From NCBI RefSeq assembly GCF_019355935.1, contig NZ_CP079925.1, positions 2,108,001 to 2,172,000 on the forward strand: DNA of 64,000 bases. The letters run 5' to 3'. The first letter of the stretch is position 1, and every line of letters begins with the position of its first letter. The translations under genes and the position numbers were made by a program. Under the pieces are notes generated by a model. That model was not told the DNA's origin. It worked only from the letters and a program-made list of their open reading frames with translations, and did not search any database. This document shows, piece by piece, positions 35,660 through 44,636 of the stretch. Source of the DNA: Comamonas sp. Y33R10-2 (lineage in GTDB: Bacteria > Pseudomonadota > Gammaproteobacteria > Burkholderiales > Burkholderiaceae_C).

Positions 35660-36397
35660 TTACATACTTAAGTACGCACGGCGCACTTCTTCATTAGCAG
35701 CCAACTCATCCATCGTTCCGGAAAAACGAATTTGCCCCTTCTCCAGTACATAGGCACGATCACTGACGAGCTCTGCAAAATGCATGTTTTGCTCCGATAG
35801 CAAAATCGATACACCTTGCGCCTTGAGTTCCAAAATCATATTGGCCATCTGCTCGACAATCACCGGTGCGACTCCCTCCGAAGGCTCATCCAGCAAAACC
35901 AGGTAGGGGTTCCCCATCAACGTACGTGCCACCGTCAGCATCTGCTGCTCACCACCACTCATGCGCCCGCCTGGACGTTGAGGCATCTCTCCCAAATTGG
36001 GAAAAAGCTTGAACAATCGCTCCGGCGACCACAAAGGGGCCGGGCTTCCATCCGGCCAGTTGCGGGGTGGCTGAGTACCCACTTCCAAGTTCTCCATCAC
36101 ACTCAAATCGGTAAACACGCGACGATCTTCCGGCACAAAGCCCAAACCCAGCTTGGATGCATGGTGAGGCTCCGAGGTCGAAATGTTATGCCCAAAAAAG
36201 TAGATATCACCGCTGCGCTTGGCCAGCATTCCCATCAAAGCTTTGAGCGTAGTGGACTTGCCCGCACCATTGCGCCCCATCAAAGCCACCACCTCACCAC
36301 GGCGCACCTCTAGGTCCACGTCATACAGAATTTGTGCAGCGCCATACCAAGCGCATAAATCGTCCGCACTCAGCAATGTCATCGGCTTTTCATTCAT
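35660..36397 (-). CDS. livF: branched-chain-type ABC transporter ATPase LivF
   Basis: The 245-residue ATPase has Walker A GRNGAGKSTT, the signature RMSGGEQQMLTVAR and Walker B LVLLDEPSEG. The LivF subtype is shown by GLGFVPEDRRVFTDLSVMEN. It overlaps livG by 4 bp (ATGA) and precedes the reductase gene by 10 bp. Confidence 0.94.
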   Translation of the reverse strand: MNEKPMTLLSADDLCAWYGAAQILYDVDLEVRRGEVVALMGRNGAGKSTTLKALMGMLAKRSGDIYFFGHNISTSEPHHASKLGLGFVPEDRRVFTDLSVMENLEVGTQPPRNWPDGSPAPLWSPERLFKLFPNLGEMPQRPGGRMSGGEQQMLTVARTLMGNPYLVLLDEPSEGVAPVIVEQMANMILELKAQGVSILLSEQNMHFAELVSDRAYVLEKGQIRFSGTMDELAANEEVRRAYLSM

Positions 36398-37215
36398 ACA
36401 GTCGCTCCTTGCTTCAGTTGCACTTGGCCCGCATTCGCAGCTTGCTTTTCAAACGTTTTTCCACTGCCAAAATATACTTCTTGCACTTTGGGGTGGTCTC
36501 GCATTGCCTCAGGCTTACCTTCAGCGATCAAGCGACCGCGGGCCAGCACAATAGCTCGATCGGAGTACGCAAAAACCACATCCATGCTGTGCTCGGTAAA
36601 CAGCACTGCCATGTCGTTGTGGATCACCAAATCCTTGGTCAGCGCCATGAGGTTGTTGCGCTCTTTAGGTGCCATACCCGCGGTAGGCTCGTCCATCAGC
36701 AACAGACGTGGGGCATTGGCCATGGCAACGGCCAGCTCCACGCGTTTAACGTCGCCATACGACAACTCGCTGCATGCACGATCGGCTGCCGCTTTCATTC
36801 CAACCTGCTCCAGCAGCGTCAATGCCTTGTCACGGCGATGATCCGCTGCTGCACGCCATGTGGAAAACAATTTCCCGTCTTGTGAAAGCAGTGCCATTTG
36901 CACGTTCTCCACCACGGTCAACGAGGCAAAGGTTTCTGCAATTTGGAAGGTTCGACCAACACCCTGGCGCCAAATTTCACGTGGGCTTTTACCCACTAGT
37001 TCCACGCCCGCCAGCTTGATAGAGCCTTGGTTGGCCTTGAGTTGCCCATTCACCATATTGAAGGTAGTGGACTTGCCTGCGCCATTGGGCCCAATTAGTG
37101 CCAATAGTTCTCCGGGATACAAGTCAAAGCTGATTCCATCCACAGCCTTCACACCACCAAAAGATTTCCCCAAATCACGCACTTGTAGCAGCGCTTTTTT
37201 GGATTCAGTTTGCAT
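36394..37215 (-). CDS. livG: branched-chain-type ABC transporter ATPase LivG
   Basis: The 273-residue ATPase has Walker A GPNGAGKSTTFNMVNG, the signature ELSYGDVKRVELA and Walker B LLLMDEPTAGM. GVGRTFQIAETFASLTVVEN is typical of LivG. The ATG at 37215 is chosen for GGAGAAA at 6-bp spacing; a start at 37248 would overlap the permease gene. Confidence 0.94.
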   Translation of the reverse strand: MQTESKKALLQVRDLGKSFGGVKAVDGISFDLYPGELLALIGPNGAGKSTTFNMVNGQLKANQGSIKLAGVELVGKSPREIWRQGVGRTFQIAETFASLTVVENVQMALLSQDGKLFSTWRAAADHRRDKALTLLEQVGMKAAADRACSELSYGDVKRVELAVAMANAPRLLLMDEPTAGMAPKERNNLMALTKDLVIHNDMAVLFTEHSMDVVFAYSDRAIVLARGRLIAEGKPEAMRDHPKVQEVYFGSGKTFEKQAANAGQVQLKQGATV

Positions 37216-37240
37216 CGCAATTTCTCCTTGTGTCTCGGGC

Positions 37241-39151
37241 TTACGCACGACTCAATGTGTTCGCACGCTTGGCATTCACCCGAACACTCATCCACATTTG
37301 GTGAGAAAATCCAGAAATCCCCTGAGGAAAGACCAACACCAGCAGCAAAATAATGCCGCCCAGCATGGCACGCCAATACTCGGTGTTACGCGCTACCGAG
37401 TCATACAACCATGTGAAGCTAAATGCACCGACAATAGGGCCCGTCAAAGTTTGCAAGCCACCCAGCAGCACCATCACCATGCCATCGACGGACTTGGCTG
37501 TTGCCATCGACTCAGGAGAAATACTGCCCTTCGAGAAGACAAACAATGCGCCAGCCAAACCCGCCACTGCACCGGCCAACGTAAAAGCTGCCCACTGCAT
37601 GCGCTTGACATCGATACCAATCGCATCCGCACGCAAAGCTGAATCACGCGCTGCACGCAAGGCGTAACCAAACGGCGAGAACAGCACACGTCGCAGCCAC
37701 CAGACACCGGCACCTGCCAAAGCCAATGTCAACCAGTAGTAGGCGCGCTTGTCACTGAACAACTCGGAAGGCCAGATACCTGTGAGTCCGTTGCTGCCGC
37801 CCGTAAAGTCATCCCACTGAAAAGTAACCGCCCAAGTGATCTGTGCGAAAGCCAGAGTAAGCATGGCCAGGTAAGTGCCAGACAAGCGCACCGCAAACCA
37901 GCCAAACACCAGCGCACCGATACCGGCAAACACAGGCGCAGCAATCATGGCCAGCTCCATCGGCATGCCGCTGTTACGCACCAACAAAGCCGCTGCATAA
38001 GCACCGATACCGAAATACGCAGCATGACCGAAGGAATGCAGTCCAGCAGGGCCCATGATGAAGTGCAAGCTGGCGGCAAACAGTGCTGCAATCAATAAAT
38101 CAATCAGCAAAACCGTGGTGTACGGAGAGTCCGCCGTAAAGAACGGAGCTAACACCAACGCTACGGTAAAGACACCTACCGCAGCAATGAAGTTGGGTGA
38201 GGCTTTGCGCAGTGGCGCCTCTGCTTCACCCATGTGACGGCTGGCAGCTTGCGGGCGCCCCATCAGGCCCCATGGACGCCAGACCAGCACGGCAGCCATC
38301 ACCAAGAAATCCACCACCAAGGTGAGCTTGGAAAATGAGATCGTGACCCCCATCACCTCCACCACACCCAGCCAAATACACAGCGCTTTCAGCTGCGCCA
38401 CCAACAACGCGGCCAAATACGCACCAGGCAATGAGCCCATCCCCCCCACAACTACTACCACGAAGGCGGCGCCGATGGTGTGCATATCCATCTCTAACGT
38501 GGCTGGCTCACGCGGCAGCTGCAACGCACCGCCTAGGCCTGCCAGCATCGCCCCCAGAGCGAACACCGCTGTGAACAGCCAGGCTTGATTCACACCCAGC
38601 GCACTGACCATCTCTCGGTCCTGTGTGGCTGCACGGATCAAGGTGCCAAAGCGGGTACGACTGAGCAACAGCCACATACCCAACAGCACAAGAGGACCTA
38701 CCAAGATCAAGAACAGATCATAGGTAGGCATCTGGCGCCCCAATATGCTGACTGAGCCATCCAGGCCAGGCGCCCGAGGGCCTAACAGTTCCTCCGGTCC
38801 CCACAACCACAAAGCCGCATCTTTGATGATCAACACCAAGGCAAAGGTGGCAAGCAATTGAAACAACTCCGGTGCTCGGTAGATTCGACGCAAAAGCACA
38901 ATTTCAATGAGCGCACCCAAAACACCTACGATCAATGCCGCTATCGGTACGGCCACCCAAAATCCCATAGGGCCTAGTGCTTCCGCAATGGAATAGGCCA
39001 AATAAATGCCGACCATAAAAAATGACCCGTGCGTGAAGTTCACGATACGGGTCACACCAAAGATCAACGACAAGCCTGCAGCCACCAAAAATAGTGACGA
39101 CGCCGAAGCCAGCCCGTTGAGCAGCTGAAAAAGCAGTCCAGAAAAACTCAT
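37241..39151 (-). CDS. fused LivH-LivM branched-chain-type ABC permease
   Basis: This 636-residue protein joins two permeases normally encoded separately. The N-terminal half (LFLVAAGLSLIFGVTRIVNF, GSLPGAYLAALLVAQLKAL) is LivH-like and the C-terminal half (FGHAAYFGIGAYAAALLVRN, LTLAFAQITWAVTFQWDDFTGG) is LivM-like. A soluble linker near residues 310-330 (GRPQAASRHMGEAEAPLRKA) separates them. The fusion fixes a 1:1 pairing of both half-channels. It heads the operon livHM-livG-livF-reductase; an operator-like repeat lies upstream at 39395-39410. Confidence 0.9.
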   Translation of the reverse strand: MSFSGLLFQLLNGLASASSLFLVAAGLSLIFGVTRIVNFTHGSFFMVGIYLAYSIAEALGPMGFWVAVPIAALIVGVLGALIEIVLLRRIYRAPELFQLLATFALVLIIKDAALWLWGPEELLGPRAPGLDGSVSILGRQMPTYDLFLILVGPLVLLGMWLLLSRTRFGTLIRAATQDREMVSALGVNQAWLFTAVFALGAMLAGLGGALQLPREPATLEMDMHTIGAAFVVVVVGGMGSLPGAYLAALLVAQLKALCIWLGVVEVMGVTISFSKLTLVVDFLVMAAVLVWRPWGLMGRPQAASRHMGEAEAPLRKASPNFIAAVGVFTVALVLAPFFTADSPYTTVLLIDLLIAALFAASLHFIMGPAGLHSFGHAAYFGIGAYAAALLVRNSGMPMELAMIAAPVFAGIGALVFGWFAVRLSGTYLAMLTLAFAQITWAVTFQWDDFTGGSNGLTGIWPSELFSDKRAYYWLTLALAGAGVWWLRRVLFSPFGYALRAARDSALRADAIGIDVKRMQWAAFTLAGAVAGLAGALFVFSKGSISPESMATAKSVDGMVMVLLGGLQTLTGPIVGAFSFTWLYDSVARNTEYWRAMLGGIILLLVLVFPQGISGFSHQMWMSVRVNAKRANTLSRA

Positions 39152-39394
39152 ACATCCCCTTTTCCTACACCCAGGCCACAAGCTCTTGCAGTGACAGAGC
39201 ACGCATCTGCATCCCCGTCACCAATCAAACTGCAGCACTGTTGCAATGAAGTAAAAGCACTTCGCAGAAGCAACTCTGTGAAGTGCCTCTGCGCACCTGA
39301 TACCCCGCACTCATAGACTCCTAATGTCTATGGCATGCGCGATATCCGTTTTCCACACAAGAGGAATAGAGCAACATTCGTGCCGATTTATGTT

Positions 39395-39410
39395 TGAAGT
39401 GTTTCCTTCA
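39395..39410. promoter_or_regulatory. operator candidate TGAAG-TGTTTC-CTTCA
   Basis: A perfect 5-6-5 inverted repeat 244 bp before the livHM start, in the 560-bp gap between etfA and livHM. A looser relative, TGAAG-N8-CTTCG, lies at 39247-39264. The 13-bp word TGCACCATTTCAA at 39437 also occurs in the 30.3-kb promoter. Confidence 0.65.
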
Positions 39411-39594
39411 ATAAAAACTTTTATGCATGCATCTCGTGCACCATTTCAAGAGATTAATGGCTCTTCATTTCACCGCACTGGTGCAAGCAATGCAGATCTC
39501 GGGTCACGAGCACCAAAAGCACGCAGCAGTGATTGCCACGTCACCACCTAGAACTCGCTTCAACAGTGCAACGCCCATACACAGCAACAGTCAT

Positions 39595-39622
39595 CAAAAA
39601 AGGGCCTTACGGCCCTTTTTTG
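39595..39622. terminator. bidirectional terminator after etfA
   Basis: AAAAAAGGGCC-TTAC-GGCCCTTTTTT is an 11-bp perfect stem with a 4-nt loop. On the minus strand it ends the etfBA transcript. Confidence 0.88.
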
Positions 39623-39711
39623 ATAGAAAATTCTGTGCTCTATGTAATGGCTTCAGCTCTCTTCCTCTTCATTTCCAGCACCAGCACCAACAAGCGTGAG
39701 TAAATTCTTTT

Positions 39712-40644
39712 TTACAGGAGACTTGCCACTGCTGGAACTGCCTTGAACAGATCAGCTTCCAGACCGTAATCAGCCACCGAGAAGATCGGGGCCTCTGCAT
39801 CCTTGTTGATCGCAACGATCACCTTGGAGTCCTTCATACCGGCCAAGTGCTGGATGGCGCCCGAGATTCCGCAGGCGATATAAAGATTAGGCGCAACAAT
39901 CTTGCCGGTCTGACCGACTTGCAAATCGTTAGGAGCGTAGCCTGCATCGACAGCAGCGCGCGAAGCACCGATGGCAGCGCCCAGCTTGTCAGCCAGAGGC
40001 GACATGACTTCGGTGAACTTCTCAGCTGAGCCCAGCGCGCGACCACCGGAGACGATGATCTTGGCGGCAGTCAGCTCAGGACGCTCGCTCTTGGTCACTT
40101 CGCGGCCTACAAAGGCGCTCTTGCCGGAATCTGCCACGGCAGCCACAGCCTCCACAGCGGCGGAGCCACCAGTGGCAGCAGCAGCGTCAAAGCCAGTGGT
40201 GCGCACGGTGATAACCTTAATGGCATCAGCGGACTGCACAGTGGCGATGGCGTTGCCAGCGTAAATGGGGCGCTCGAAGGTGTCAGCGGAATCGACCTTG
40301 GTGATGTCGCTAATCTGGGCCACGTCCAGCTTGGCAGCGACGCGGGGAGCCACGTTCTTGCCAGCGGCAGTCGAAGGGAACAGGATGTGGCTGTAGTTGC
40401 TAGCAATAGCCAGCACTTGAGCCGCCACGTTCTCAGCCAGACCGTCTTTGAGGCTTGCGCCGTTAGCGTGGATGACCTTGGTCACGCCCGCGATTTGAGC
40501 GGCAGCAGCGGCTGCAGCAGCAGCGCCTTCGCCAGCGACGAGCACGTGCACATCACCGCCGCAAGCAGCGGCAGCAGTCACGGTGTTCAGGGTCGCGGCC
40601 TTGATCGAAGCATTGTCGTGTTCAGCAATAACGAGGGATGTCAT
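39712..40644 (-). CDS. etfA: electron transfer flavoprotein alpha subunit
   Basis: The 310-residue protein has the C-terminal FAD-binding ETF domain ([71 protein letters not shown]). With EtfB it takes electrons from acyl-CoA dehydrogenase to ETF-quinone oxidoreductase. It follows etfB by 14 bp. The acyl-CoA dehydrogenase of this cluster is its likely partner; the chromosome probably also has a housekeeping copy. Confidence 0.95.
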   Translation of the reverse strand: MTSLVIAEHDNASIKAATLNTVTAAAACGGDVHVLVAGEGAAAAAAAAAQIAGVTKVIHANGASLKDGLAENVAAQVLAIASNYSHILFPSTAAGKNVAPRVAAKLDVAQISDITKVDSADTFERPIYAGNAIATVQSADAIKVITVRTTGFDAAAATGGSAAVEAVAAVADSGKSAFVGREVTKSERPELTAAKIIVSGGRALGSAEKFTEVMSPLADKLGAAIGASRAAVDAGYAPNDLQVGQTGKIVAPNLYIACGISGAIQHLAGMKDSKVIVAINKDAEAPIFSVADYGLEADLFKAVPAVASLL

Positions 40645-40658
40645 TTGTCGTTCTTCCT

Positions 40659-41411
40659 TTAGATCACTTTGGCTTCGTTCTTGAGCTTGTCGACCAGTGC
40701 GGCGACATCAGCCACCTTGACACCAGCGCCGCGCTTGGCGGGCTCGGCAACCTTCAGGGTCTTGAGGCGGGGAGCAACGTCCACACCAAAATCTTCAGGC
40801 TTGAAGGTATCGAGCTGCTTTTTCTTAGCCTTCATGATGTTGGGCAAGGTGACGTAGCGGGGCTCGTTCAGGCGCAGATCGGTGGTGATGATGGCGGGGA
40901 TGGACAGAGACAGCGTCTCCAGACCACCGTCGACTTCACGGCTCACGGCAACCTTGTCGCCAGCAACTTCCACCTTGGAAGCGAAAGTCGCTTGGGGCAG
41001 GTCTGTCAGCGCAGCCAGCATCTGGCCGGTTTGGTTGTTGTCGCCATCAATGGCTTGCTTGCCCAGAATCACGAGGCCGGGCTGCTCTTTGTCAACCAAA
41101 GCCTTGAGCAGCTTGGCGATGGCCAAGGGCTGCAGGTCCACATCGGTCTCAACCAAAATGCCGCGGTCTGCACCGATGGCCATGGCTGTGCGCAGGGTTT
41201 CCTGGAACTGAGTCACACCGCAGGAGACGACGATCACTTCAGTGACTACGCCTTTTTCTTTAAGGCGAACGGCTTCTTCGACGGCGATTTCGTCAAAGGG
41301 GTTCATGCTCATCTTGACGTTGGCGATGTCTACACCCGTGCCGTCCGATTTGACGCGGACTTTCACGTTGTAGTCCACCACGCGTTTGACTGCTACCAAT
41401 GCTTTTATCAC
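40659..41411 (-). CDS. etfB: electron transfer flavoprotein beta subunit
   Basis: The protein has [40 protein letters not shown] and [20 protein letters not shown], diagnostic of EtfB. Starting at the GTG at 41411 gives 250 residues, the usual length. The codon where relatives have their ATG is ATA (GTG ATA AAA GCA), so the normal start seems mutated; a GTG at 41459 would add 16 foreign residues. GAAGAGG lies just before the chosen GTG. Confidence 0.92.
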   Translation of the reverse strand: MIKALVAVKRVVDYNVKVRVKSDGTGVDIANVKMSMNPFDEIAVEEAVRLKEKGVVTEVIVVSCGVTQFQETLRTAMAIGADRGILVETDVDLQPLAIAKLLKALVDKEQPGLVILGKQAIDGDNNQTGQMLAALTDLPQATFASKVEVAGDKVAVSREVDGGLETLSLSIPAIITTDLRLNEPRYVTLPNIMKAKKKQLDTFKPEDFGVDVAPRLKTLKVAEPAKRGAGVKVADVAALVDKLKNEAKVI

Positions 41412-41498
41412 GACCTCTTCACTCCATCTTTCTTTATGTACAGCGGCCAAAAGGCGCACCTTTCAGTGCGCACTAAATAGCCATCTATTGGTAAGTAG

Positions 41499-42083
41499 TT
41501 AACGTAAGCCGTCTACGCCCACGATCTCAGAGGCTTGCAAACCCCCAATACGCGGCAGAGGCCTACCGCTATCGGTAACTGCCACCGCTACCAAAATTTC
41601 TCCCTTACGTGGTGCATCACTCACGCGCGCCTCCACCGCATCAAAATGGCTACGCACAAAAGCCGCATCTTTGTGCCCCAGTGGCACATCAATCGCCGTT
41701 CCCAGCGAGCCACGTTTCTTGGCTGAAGGCACCAAGGCGGCCCCCTTTTCTACTGCCGTGCGCAACGGAGCCCCCAACTTCGGATGCAAGATGGCTGCAG
41801 CGTGCTCCAGCTCACCAGACTCACCAACGATGGCGGCCTTACCGTAGCTTTGCGCTTGGCCAGGTTCAATGCCCAAGGCCTTCACAGCCTTTTCCCCCAA
41901 CAAGGCACCAAGTTCTTCGCCAATAGCAATCAACTCATCCAGGTTTTCGCTGTACTGCCCAGCATATGGGTTCTCAATCACCGCCATTGCCACCGCACGG
42001 CGCGTAGATGGACTCACAGGCCTGCCCATCTCTTGCAGCGTTTCGTCGATCTGAACTACTATTTTGCGAATCTTGGCACTCAT
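41499..42083 (-). CDS. DUF1185 (amino acid synthesis family) protein, copy A
   Basis: The 194-residue protein has ENPYAGQYSENLDELIAIGE, AAIVGESGELEHAAAILHP, GTAIDVPLGHKDAAFVRSHF and RIGGLQASEIVGVDGLR. I recognise the DUF1185 or amino acid synthesis family, which has a solved structure but no established reaction. AAGGAGT precedes the ATG at normal spacing. It is followed by etfB after 87 bp and preceded by a paralogue, so the operon probably runs copy B, copy A, etfB, etfA. Confidence 0.85.
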   Translation of the reverse strand: MSAKIRKIVVQIDETLQEMGRPVSPSTRRAVAMAVIENPYAGQYSENLDELIAIGEELGALLGEKAVKALGIEPGQAQSYGKAAIVGESGELEHAAAILHPKLGAPLRTAVEKGAALVPSAKKRGSLGTAIDVPLGHKDAAFVRSHFDAVEARVSDAPRKGEILVAVAVTDSGRPLPRIGGLQASEIVGVDGLR

Positions 42084-42141
42084 ATCTAACTCCTTGAATT
42101 TGTGAAATACGGGGTACTTGAATAAAGGATGTGGGCGCGAA

Positions 42142-42795
42142 TTAGCGCAATCCATCCCAAACACTGATGTTCTCGGCACGCAAACCACCCACCCGGTCAT
42201 GGATGCGATAGCCCGTGCTCATTGCCAGAACAAAGACCAGTTCATCCGCCTGAGGTGCACCAGGTACCCGCACTTCGATAGCGTCAAACTGGCCACGAAC
42301 GTAACTGGCATTGATATTGGTCAGAGGGACATCCAAGGTCACGCCTGGCCCGCCGACCTTTTTCGTCGAAGGTACGATTGACAAAGCATTACCAGGTTGG
42401 CCTTTGGATTTATCGGCATCGCCATTACGGTAGGCCACACGATCCCCCTTCCAACCTAACAACTCGCGCATGGCGTAGCCACCCGGCACATGCCACAAAG
42501 CGCCATGCTCTAACTCCCCCGCCTCTCCAACAATCGATCCCTTGCCATAGGTTGCGATCTGCTCCACTGGAACGGCCATCGTTTGCATAAGGCGGCGCGC
42601 CATATCGATGCCAACTTGCTCGAGCTGCGACATCATCGGCAAGATGTCCTGAACATAGCCTCCGGCATAGGGATTGGTCATCACCACACCAATCGCACCA
42701 CGTAGCAGCGGTTGCTCAGGGGCTGGCCCAAACTCGTGAAAGATATGCTCAACCTGCGTAAACACGCGGCGAATACTGATCAGTTCTGCTTCCAT
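42142..42795 (-). CDS. DUF1185 (amino acid synthesis family) protein, copy B
   Basis: The 217-residue paralogue of the next gene has TNPYAGGYVQDILPMMSQLE, GSIVGEAGELEHGALWHVPG, GVTLDVPLTNINASYVRGQF and GGLRAENISVWDGLR. It carries an extra insert of about 20 residues near LLGWKGDRVAYRNGDADKSK. The two copies share block order but are well diverged, which suggests a hetero-oligomer or two consecutive reactions. GAAGGAAG precedes the ATG. Confidence 0.85.
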   Translation of the reverse strand: MEAELISIRRVFTQVEHIFHEFGPAPEQPLLRGAIGVVMTNPYAGGYVQDILPMMSQLEQVGIDMARRLMQTMAVPVEQIATYGKGSIVGEAGELEHGALWHVPGGYAMRELLGWKGDRVAYRNGDADKSKGQPGNALSIVPSTKKVGGPGVTLDVPLTNINASYVRGQFDAIEVRVPGAPQADELVFVLAMSTGYRIHDRVGGLRAENISVWDGLR

Positions 42796-42851
42796 TTACG
42801 TCTTCCTTCTTCAAAGTTTTCAGCCTGTGGCAGTTGTTCATTAGTTCTGAC

Positions 42852-43034
42852 TTAGCCGCCACACACCGCCGCACTACAGGCAACTGCCATGAACAGCCCC
42901 GCACCTTCCAATGTGATCAAGTGCTGACCTGCGCCGTGCGTTTGTTGCTTCGATGAGTCCACAACACACTCCACCGATGCATTACCGAAAGCTTTTCGTT
43001 GTTCGTGCCACCACGTGGCAATCCAACTTGTCAT
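42852..43034 (-). CDS. possible small protein upstream of the DUF1185 pair
   Basis: ATG at 43034 opens a 60-codon frame: MTSWIATWWHEQRKAFGNAS at the start and GLFMAVACSAAVCGG at the end. AAAGGG lies 7 bp before the start, and the frame ends 56 bp before the DUF1185 copy B start. I do not recognise a family. It could be a leader-encoded small protein or a chance frame. Confidence 0.35.
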   Translation of the reverse strand: MTSWIATWWHEQRKAFGNASVECVVDSSKQQTHGAGQHLITLEGAGLFMAVACSAAVCGG

Positions 43035-43309
43035 TGCGTAACCCTTTCGTTCGAAACCACTGAAAACAGCGTCATCAAGCAACTTCTGACGCTCCTTCGA
43101 TCAAGCTGGAAAGCTTCTTGCTTAGAACATCCCATGCCTTGTTTTATTGATCAACAAGTAAATAAATACTTCCATCAACAAAACAAACAGTTAGCAAGGT
43201 TTATGCCTAGAAAAGTTCATAACTACCTACACCCAAGAAATGAGATCTACGCACCAACATTGAGCGGATCAGCAGTCCATTTGAGAGCACAGCAAACCAA
43301 AAGAGTGCA

Positions 43310-43325
43310 TGAAGCACCTACTTCA
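43310..43325. promoter_or_regulatory. operator candidate TGAAG-CACCTA-CTTCA
   Basis: A perfect 5-6-5 inverted repeat 41 bp before the amidohydrolase ATG. A second, different repeat, AAGTA-AATAAA-TACTT, lies at 43156-43171 in the same divergent region of 570 bp. Apart from these and the small frame at 42852-43034 nothing else is visible in this gap. Confidence 0.65.
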
Positions 43326-43366
43326 ATATTTCAGTAAACAACGTCCCTCTAGAAAGGAAAACATCC

Positions 43367-44557
43367 ATGGCAGCAGAAATCACTACAGGCAAGTCCGGAA
43401 AAGTTGTGATCCACAACATCGGACTCTTGCTCTCGGGCAACATTGACAACCCCGTTCTCTCGGCCGACACCATCGTGCTCGAGGACGGCATCATCACAGC
43501 TGTTGGCAAATACAAAGATTGCGACACCGACCATGCCCAAACCGTCATTGACTGCCAGCAAACAGCTATCGCTCCGGGTCTGATTGATAGCCACGTACAC
43601 CCTGTTTTTGGTGACTGGACGCCACGTCAAAGTCAGCTAGGCTGGATCGATTCCATGATGCATGGCGGTGTGACCACCATGATTTCTGCCGGAGAGGTAC
43701 ACCTGCCCGGTCGCCCCAAAGATATCGTGGGCCTCAAAGCGTTGGCCATCACAGCACAGCGTGCTTTTGACAACTACCGTCCTGGAGGCGTCAAGGTGCT
43801 GGCTGGTGCGCCCATCATCGAAAAAGGCATGGTCGAAAGTGACTTCAAGGACCTAGCTGATGCAGGTGTCAGACTACTGGGCGAAGTAGGCTTGGGTACC
43901 GTCAAAGCCGGCTACGAAGCCCAGGAGATGGTGGCATGGGCACGTAAATACGGCATTCAAAGCACTATTCACACTGGTGGCCCATCGGTACCAGGATCGG
44001 GCTATATCGACAAAGACACCATCTTGGAGGCTGATGCCGACATCATCGGTCACATCAACGGCGGCCACACCTCCTTGCCTGAAGCACATGTCTGCGAGCT
44101 GTGTGAAAAAAGCAGTCGCGGCATTGAAATTGTGCACAACGGCAATGAAAAAACGGCCATTGCCGCAGCCAAAATGGCCATGGAACTCAAATGCCCCCAC
44201 CGCGTCATTTTGGGTACCGATGGCCCTGCAGGCTCCGGCGTTCAACCTTTGGGCATATTGCGCATGATCTCCATGCTGTCCGCCTTAGCCAACATCCCAG
44301 CGGAACTTGTGTTCTGTTTTGCGACTGGCAACACCGCCAAGATGCGCAACCTCAATTGCGGATTGATTGAAGTCGGTCGTGCTGCTGACTTTGTGTTCAT
44401 GGATCGAGCACAGCACACGGCCGGCAAAACTTTGCTCGAAAGCGTGCAATGTGGCGATATCCCAGGCATCGGCATGGTGATGATCGACGGTCTCATCCGT
44501 GCACACCGCAGCCGCAACACACCACCGGCCACGCAAGTGCCGGTGGTTGCCCAATAA
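43367..44557 (+). CDS. enamidase-like amidohydrolase
   Basis: The 396-residue metal-dependent amidohydrolase has the HxH motif in PGLIDSHVHPVFGDWTPRQS, then MHGGVTTMISAGEVHLPGRP, GEVGLGTVKAGYEA, IHTGGPSVPGSG, HINGGHTSLPEAH and LGTDGPAGSGVQPLGILRM. These follow block by block the enamidase of the anaerobic nicotinate pathway of Eubacterium barkeri, as I remember it. That enzyme opens 1,4,5,6-tetrahydro-6-oxonicotinate to 2-formylglutarate and ammonia. A similar hydrolysis of a cyclic enamide is inferred. GAAAGGA precedes the ATG. An aldehyde dehydrogenase follows. Confidence 0.85.
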   Translation: MAAEITTGKSGKVVIHNIGLLLSGNIDNPVLSADTIVLEDGIITAVGKYKDCDTDHAQTVIDCQQTAIAPGLIDSHVHPVFGDWTPRQSQLGWIDSMMHGGVTTMISAGEVHLPGRPKDIVGLKALAITAQRAFDNYRPGGVKVLAGAPIIEKGMVESDFKDLADAGVRLLGEVGLGTVKAGYEAQEMVAWARKYGIQSTIHTGGPSVPGSGYIDKDTILEADADIIGHINGGHTSLPEAHVCELCEKSSRGIEIVHNGNEKTAIAAAKMAMELKCPHRVILGTDGPAGSGVQPLGILRMISMLSALANIPAELVFCFATGNTAKMRNLNCGLIEVGRAADFVFMDRAQHTAGKTLLESVQCGDIPGIGMVMIDGLIRAHRSRNTPPATQVPVVAQ

Positions 44558-44570
44558 ACACTACCCGCAT

Positions 44571-44600
44571 GCTTGCCGGCCTACAAAAGTGCCGGCAAGC
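44571..44600. promoter_or_regulatory. intercistronic hairpin between the amidohydrolase and aldehyde dehydrogenase genes
   Basis: GCTTGCCGGC and GCCGGCAAGC form a 10-bp perfect stem with a 10-nt loop. No T run follows, so full termination is unlikely; it may stabilise the upstream message or tune downstream expression. Confidence 0.55.
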
Positions 44601-44636
44601 CCTTGCTCCACTCCGATTTGATCGCAATGTCACACC

